Notes under the pieces: generated by a model | Seen by the model: only the letters and a program-made list of their open reading frames with translations | What the model was told of the DNA's origin: nothing | Databases searched by the model: none | Program-made: the position numbers and the translations under genes | In this document: piece after piece, positions 60,364 to 64,000 of the stretch | Layout of the letters: each line of letters starts with the position of its first letter | How positions within the stretch are numbered: position 1 is the first letter of the stretch | NCBI GenBank assembly: GCA_002083435.1 | Contig: LWDJ01000014.1 | Span: 1-64,000, forward strand | DNA length: 64,000 nt | Direction of reading: 5' to 3' | From: Proteobacteria bacterium SG_bin6 | Lineage (GTDB): Bacteria > Pseudomonadota > Alphaproteobacteria > Sphingomonadales > Sphingomonadaceae

Positions 60364-60462
60364 GCGCGGGGGGACAGTTGCGCTCCCGCTGGCGGCGCCG
60401 ATCGATTGAAGAGGTGTGGGAACCATCGTGACGAAGCTGTTGGGCTTGGCTAAGCCCGAAGC

Positions 60463-61707
60463 ATGATGATCCGCCTGTTCCCCATTGTTATGGCCGGTTT
60501 CCTCGCCGGTTGTGCCGCGCAGATCGTGCCGCCAGCGCCGGGCTCCCACCCTACCATCGGGCGGGTGGCCAAGCCAATTCCCGCGACGCCGCTGCCGCCG
60601 GTTCCAGCGACTGCGCCTGGAGCCGGGGTCGCCAGCGCCGTTGCTGCTGGGCTGCTCGCCGGCCCGTCGCTTTCAACACTCGCGTTTGATCCCGCACAAG
60701 CGGCGCGAGCGCTCGCGGCATTTCGAACCAGTTGCCCCGCGCTGGCTCGCCGCACGGATGCGAGTGGCTTGACCCGCCCCGACGACTGGCAAGCAGCCTG
60801 TGCCGCAGCAGGCACTGCGCGCGACACCGAGGCAGTGAACTTCTTCGCCACACAATTCGAGGCGGTGCAGGTCGGCAATGGCAAGGCGTTCGCGACCGGC
60901 TATTATGAGCCTGAGATCGCAGGCGCGCGGACCCGCAAACCCGGCTATGTTCCGATCTACGGGCGGCCGCGCGATTTGATCGAGGTCGATCTTGGTCAGT
61001 TCAGCGACGCGCTCGCCGGCAAACGTATTCGTGGCCGAGTCGAAGGCACGCGCTTCGTCCCCTATTTCGAGCGCGGCGAGATCGAGGATGGTGCGATCGA
61101 AACGCGCGCGCCGATCATCGCCTGGGCAGCCGATCCGATTGAGCTGTTTTTCCTGCAGGTCCAGGGATCGGGCCGCTTGCGCCTGCCCGATGGCGGTATC
61201 ATGCGGCTGGGCTATGATACGCAGAACGGCCGCGACTATACCGGCATCGGCGCCAAATTGCGCGAGCGCGGACTGCTCGCCCCGGGTCAGGCCTCGATGC
61301 AGGGGATCATCGGGTGGCTCCGCGCCAATCCCGAGCAGGGCCGGGCGCTGATGCGCGAGAACAAAAGCTACGTCTTCTTCCGCGAACAGTCCGGTCCGCC
61401 CCAGGGCGCGCTCGGCTATCCCGTGGTGGCGCGGGCAAGCGTCGCCGCCGATCCGCGCTTCATTCCCCTAGGTGCGCCAATTCTCCTGTCGCTCGATCGT
61501 GCCGAGGCGAGTGGTATTTGGATCGCGCAGGATACGGGAGGCGCGATCAAGGGCGCCAACCGGGTCGATACCTATTGGGGCGCGGGCGAGGAAGCGCGCG
61601 CGATCGCCGGCGGGATGAGCGCGCGGGGTACCGCCTGGCTGCTTCTGCCGAAGGGCACACTCGCGCGGAACGGAGGTTCGCTTGGCGGGGCGACGCCTCA
61701 GCGCTGA
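60463..61707 (+). CDS. mltA: membrane-bound lytic murein transglycosylase A
   Basis: The 414-residue protein has a lipoprotein signal ending FLAGC (Cys17), a Pro/Ala-rich linker, and the MltA and 3D domains: ATGYYEPEIAGARTRKPGYVPIYGRP, VQGSGRLRLPDGGIMRLGY, and the 3D-type PLGAPILLSLDRAEASGIWIAQDTGGAIKGANRVDTYWG with the three catalytic Asp residues. It cleaves peptidoglycan glycan strands. It overlaps the Smr gene by 26 bp. Confidence 0.93.
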   Translation: MMIRLFPIVMAGFLAGCAAQIVPPAPGSHPTIGRVAKPIPATPLPPVPATAPGAGVASAVAAGLLAGPSLSTLAFDPAQAARALAAFRTSCPALARRTDASGLTRPDDWQAACAAAGTARDTEAVNFFATQFEAVQVGNGKAFATGYYEPEIAGARTRKPGYVPIYGRPRDLIEVDLGQFSDALAGKRIRGRVEGTRFVPYFERGEIEDGAIETRAPIIAWAADPIELFFLQVQGSGRLRLPDGGIMRLGYDTQNGRDYTGIGAKLRERGLLAPGQASMQGIIGWLRANPEQGRALMRENKSYVFFREQSGPPQGALGYPVVARASVAADPRFIPLGAPILLSLDRAEASGIWIAQDTGGAIKGANRVDTYWGAGEEARAIAGGMSARGTAWLLLPKGTLARNGGSLGGATPQR

Positions 61708-62239
61708 GGAAGCGGCGCTCTGGCGGCGGGTGATCGCCAGCGCACGCCCGCTGGCGCCGCAGCCTCCGCTCGTACCGGAAGTCGCGGCGGCGCCACCATT
61801 TTCCAGTCGCGCCGTGTCACCGCCGCCTGCTGCGACCCCGGTCCGACATACCAAGTCCGTGCCTCCGCGTGCGCCCGCGCCCGGCACCACGCTCGACGCG
61901 AGCTGGGACCGCCGCCTTGCGCGTGGACTGGTCGCGCCAGATAGCAGCATCGATCTTCACGGCCACACGCTCGACAGTGCTTATCACGCGCTTGATCAGG
62001 CACTCGCGCGGGCTATCCTGCGCGGTGATCGGTTGCTCCTCCTCGTCACTGGCCGCCCGCCCCGCCCGGAGAGTGATCGCCCTCATGCGCGTGGTCGCAT
62101 CCGTGCAGCGGTCGGAGACTGGCTCGCCGCATCGCACCACGCCGGGCGGATTGCGGCGGTACGCCCAGCGCATCCCCGCCATGGCGGTGCCGGCGCGCTC
62201 TATCTGGTGCTGCGACGTCCCAGAGGGACGAATTGTTAA
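61682..62239 (+). CDS. Smr/MutS2-type domain protein
   Basis: The 185-residue protein (TTG start in the 3' end of mltA) has a basic, Pro-rich N-terminal part and a C-terminal Smr domain (about 85-180): SIDLHGHTLDSAYHALDQALARAI, LLLLVTGRPPRPE (in place of the usual TGKG), ALYLVLRR at the end. Smr domains can nick nucleic acids; the DLHGH motif is intact. It is probably co-translated with mltA. The role of stand-alone Smr proteins is not settled. Confidence 0.8.
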   Translation: MAGRRLSAEEAALWRRVIASARPLAPQPPLVPEVAAAPPFSSRAVSPPPAATPVRHTKSVPPRAPAPGTTLDASWDRRLARGLVAPDSSIDLHGHTLDSAYHALDQALARAILRGDRLLLLVTGRPPRPESDRPHARGRIRAAVGDWLAASHHAGRIAAVRPAHPRHGGAGALYLVLRRPRGTNC

Positions 62240-62310
62240 CATGTTTCAGGCAGCACCGGCGGGCAGGCGACGGGCATCAAGCCCGCGCTTGGTAAGGTTT
62301 CTGTCGATCG

Positions 62311-63984
62311 ATGGCTGGTGCGTCGCTCAAAGGCCGAGCTTTTACGTTCGCGCTCTGCGCGGGGCTTGTCGCCTTCGTGCTGGCGCTGGCGGCGACGTTT
62401 GACGGCCAGCTCGATCGCGAGAGCATCGCCCGGGCGCTCATCCCCGCCATCGTATGTGCCACCTTCTGCTGGGCCTCGGCCCAGCGCCAGCTGGCGACCG
62501 TTGCCGAGGCGATCGATGCCGCGATCGCGCGGCTTGAACGCGCCGGCCATGGCGATCTGGACTCGCCCTTGCCCCGGCTCGTTGGCGAGCGTGTGCCGAA
62601 GCTGGGCAATGCCATCGATGCGCTGTTTCGGCAGATCGCCGCCAATCTCGAGAGCGTCCACCGGCTGGCGATGTTCGATCCGGTGACGGGCCTGCCGAAC
62701 CGGACCCATTTTCGCCGCAGCGCCGAGCGGCTACTCTGCGATGTGACCGCTGACCAGCGCGCCGCGTTGCTGTTCGTTGATCTCGACCGCTTCAAGTCGG
62801 TGAATGATACGCTCGGCCACGCAATGGGCGATATGCTGCTCGGCATGGTCGCCAACCGACTGCGCGCGGTCGCCGAGCGCTTCGCCGTTGAGGGTGCGCC
62901 CGCGCCGTCGCTTGGTCGATTGGCGGGGGATGAGTTCACCCTGTTTCTGCCGCAGCTCGCCAACAAGCTCGCCGCCGAACGCGTTGCGCGCGGCGTTCTG
63001 TTCGCGCTGTCCGAAAGCTTCGAGCTGGCCGATACCGACGTGTCGATCGGGGCCTCGATCGGCGTTGCCTGGCGTCCTGACCATGGCGCCAACCTAACCG
63101 ATCTCATGCGCGCAGCCGATGCTGCAATGTACGAAGCCAAAGCCCGCGGCCGCGGACGGGTAGAGCTGTTCAGCGATAAGCTGGCGAGCGAACTTGCCGA
63201 GCGAGCGCAGCTCGAGGCTGATCTGCGCGAGGCGATCGACCGGCGTGAATTCTCGCTCGCTTTTCAACCGCAGGTGGCCACCACCACCGGTGAGATCGTC
63301 GCCGCGGAAGCACTGCTGCGGTGGCAACATCCGCGGTTGGGACTGACCTTGCCTGGCAGCTTCATCAAGCGCGCCGAGGAAACCGGGCTGATCGTCGAGA
63401 TCGGCGAATGGGTGATTGAAACTATCGCCGAAACCATCGCCCGTTGGGGGCGGAAGGGGATCGAGCAGCGCTTGGCGATCAACATCTCAGCGCGCCAACT
63501 CGATCAATCGCAGTTTTTTCACCAGCTTCGCGCCGCGATGCGTGCCGCCGATGCACCCGCGCGGCTGCTCGAGTTGGAGATCACCGAGACGCTGGCGATG
63601 CATTGCGGTGACGAGACGCTCGCCGCGATCACAGCGCTGCGCGACGATGGCGCGCGGATCGCGATCGACGATTTCGGGACCGGCTATTCCAATCTCGCGC
63701 GGCTTAGTACCTTGCCGGTCGATCGGGTAAAGCTCGATCGAAGCCTGATCGAGCCGATCACCGGACAGCCCCAGGCGCGCGCGATCGTGCAGGCGATGAT
63801 CGGACTGATCCACGGCCTCGGCTGCGAAGTGGTGGCCGAAGGCATCGAAACGCTGGACCAGGCGAAGATGCTGCGGCTGATGGGCTGTGACGTGATTCAG
63901 GGCTATGCCATCGCCCGGCCCATGCCTGAAGAAGCGTTCATCACGTGGAGCCAAGGCTCCAAGCGTTGGGCGCTGGCGGGATAG
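62311..63984 (+). CDS. membrane GGDEF-EAL cyclic-di-GMP protein
   Basis: The 557-residue protein has two N-terminal membrane helices (about 12-30 and 41-58), a HAMP-like stretch, a GGDEF domain (DPVTGLPNRTHF, VDLDRFKSVNDTLGHAMGD, with AGDEF at the signature) and a C-terminal EAL domain (AAEALLRWQHP, IDDFGTGYSNLARL, VAEGIETLDQ). AGDEF variants can still be active; the EAL residues look intact, so phosphodiesterase activity is likely and cyclase activity possible. It stands 71 bp after the Smr gene and ends 16 bases before the window ends. Confidence 0.9.
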   Translation: MAGASLKGRAFTFALCAGLVAFVLALAATFDGQLDRESIARALIPAIVCATFCWASAQRQLATVAEAIDAAIARLERAGHGDLDSPLPRLVGERVPKLGNAIDALFRQIAANLESVHRLAMFDPVTGLPNRTHFRRSAERLLCDVTADQRAALLFVDLDRFKSVNDTLGHAMGDMLLGMVANRLRAVAERFAVEGAPAPSLGRLAGDEFTLFLPQLANKLAAERVARGVLFALSESFELADTDVSIGASIGVAWRPDHGANLTDLMRAADAAMYEAKARGRGRVELFSDKLASELAERAQLEADLREAIDRREFSLAFQPQVATTTGEIVAAEALLRWQHPRLGLTLPGSFIKRAEETGLIVEIGEWVIETIAETIARWGRKGIEQRLAINISARQLDQSQFFHQLRAAMRAADAPARLLELEITETLAMHCGDETLAAITALRDDGARIAIDDFGTGYSNLARLSTLPVDRVKLDRSLIEPITGQPQARAIVQAMIGLIHGLGCEVVAEGIETLDQAKMLRLMGCDVIQGYAIARPMPEEAFITWSQGSKRWALAG

Positions 63985-64000
63985 GGCTGGCCGCCGCGCG

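Overview
The window looks like chromosomal DNA of a high-GC alphaproteobacterium, most likely a Sphingomonas-type member of the Sphingomonadales. The evidence is the complete Entner-Doudoroff set zwf-pgl-edd-glk-eda, the secG-pyrG pair, the mreBCD-mrdA-rodA and fabD-fabG-acpP-fabF-mltG blocks, an HWE-type histidine kinase, and alphaproteobacterial-type RpoH- and EcfG-like promoters. The genus is inferred; no rRNA is present.

Bases 1-7387 are an accessory, decaying region that abuts the 3' end of a tRNA-Lys(CTT) gene. It holds two tandem AraC-type regulators (one reduced to 46 codons), a lactonase-fold beta-propeller, a two-gene set of haem lipoproteins of cytochrome P460 type followed by a broken second copy of the same pair, a short-chain dehydrogenase lacking the usual catalytic Tyr, a SnoaL-like protein, a frameshifted AraC DNA-binding domain, a membrane-protein remnant and an IS5-family transposase tail.

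Bases 7388-24300 are core: tRNA-Lys, the rod-shape/elongasome operon, mutL, a small DMT-type membrane protein, a 26-codon hydrophobic ORF, the rpsF-rpsR-rplI operon with a clear terminator, the fatty-acid synthesis operon with mltG, then a small membrane protein, a general-stress protein behind an EcfG-like promoter and a convergent HWE sensor kinase.

Bases 24300-31720 form one co-directional, mostly overlapping chain read on the minus strand: MarR regulator, SH3-domain protein, argC, zwf, pgl, edd, glk, eda. A palindromic repeat lies between edd and glk. Bases 31900-35400 hold secG, pyrG, a DUF559 nuclease gene framed by two direct copies of a 111-bp palindromic repeat (the best candidate for an undescribed mobile unit), and an hsp20 gene with a probable RpoH promoter.

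Bases 35755-48467 include the lolCE-lolD-GNAT-gpx operon, a DUF481 outer-membrane protein, a DUF4112 protein, a solitary peptide-type binding lipoprotein, an S9 oligopeptidase, and glmU-vapB-vapC-glmS, in which a toxin-antitoxin pair separates the two hexosamine genes. gph follows. Bases 48500-50869 are a small, less GC-rich island of three secreted-type proteins (ClpP-like, glycine-zipper, Sel1). The rest is housekeeping: lepA, a phasin, modABC with a ModE-like palindrome, a DUF4136 lipoprotein, trpS, murJ, secB, a Tim44-like protein, mltA, an Smr protein and a GGDEF/EAL protein that ends just before the window does.

All calls were made by reading the sequence. Family names come from motif recognition, and no database search was run.
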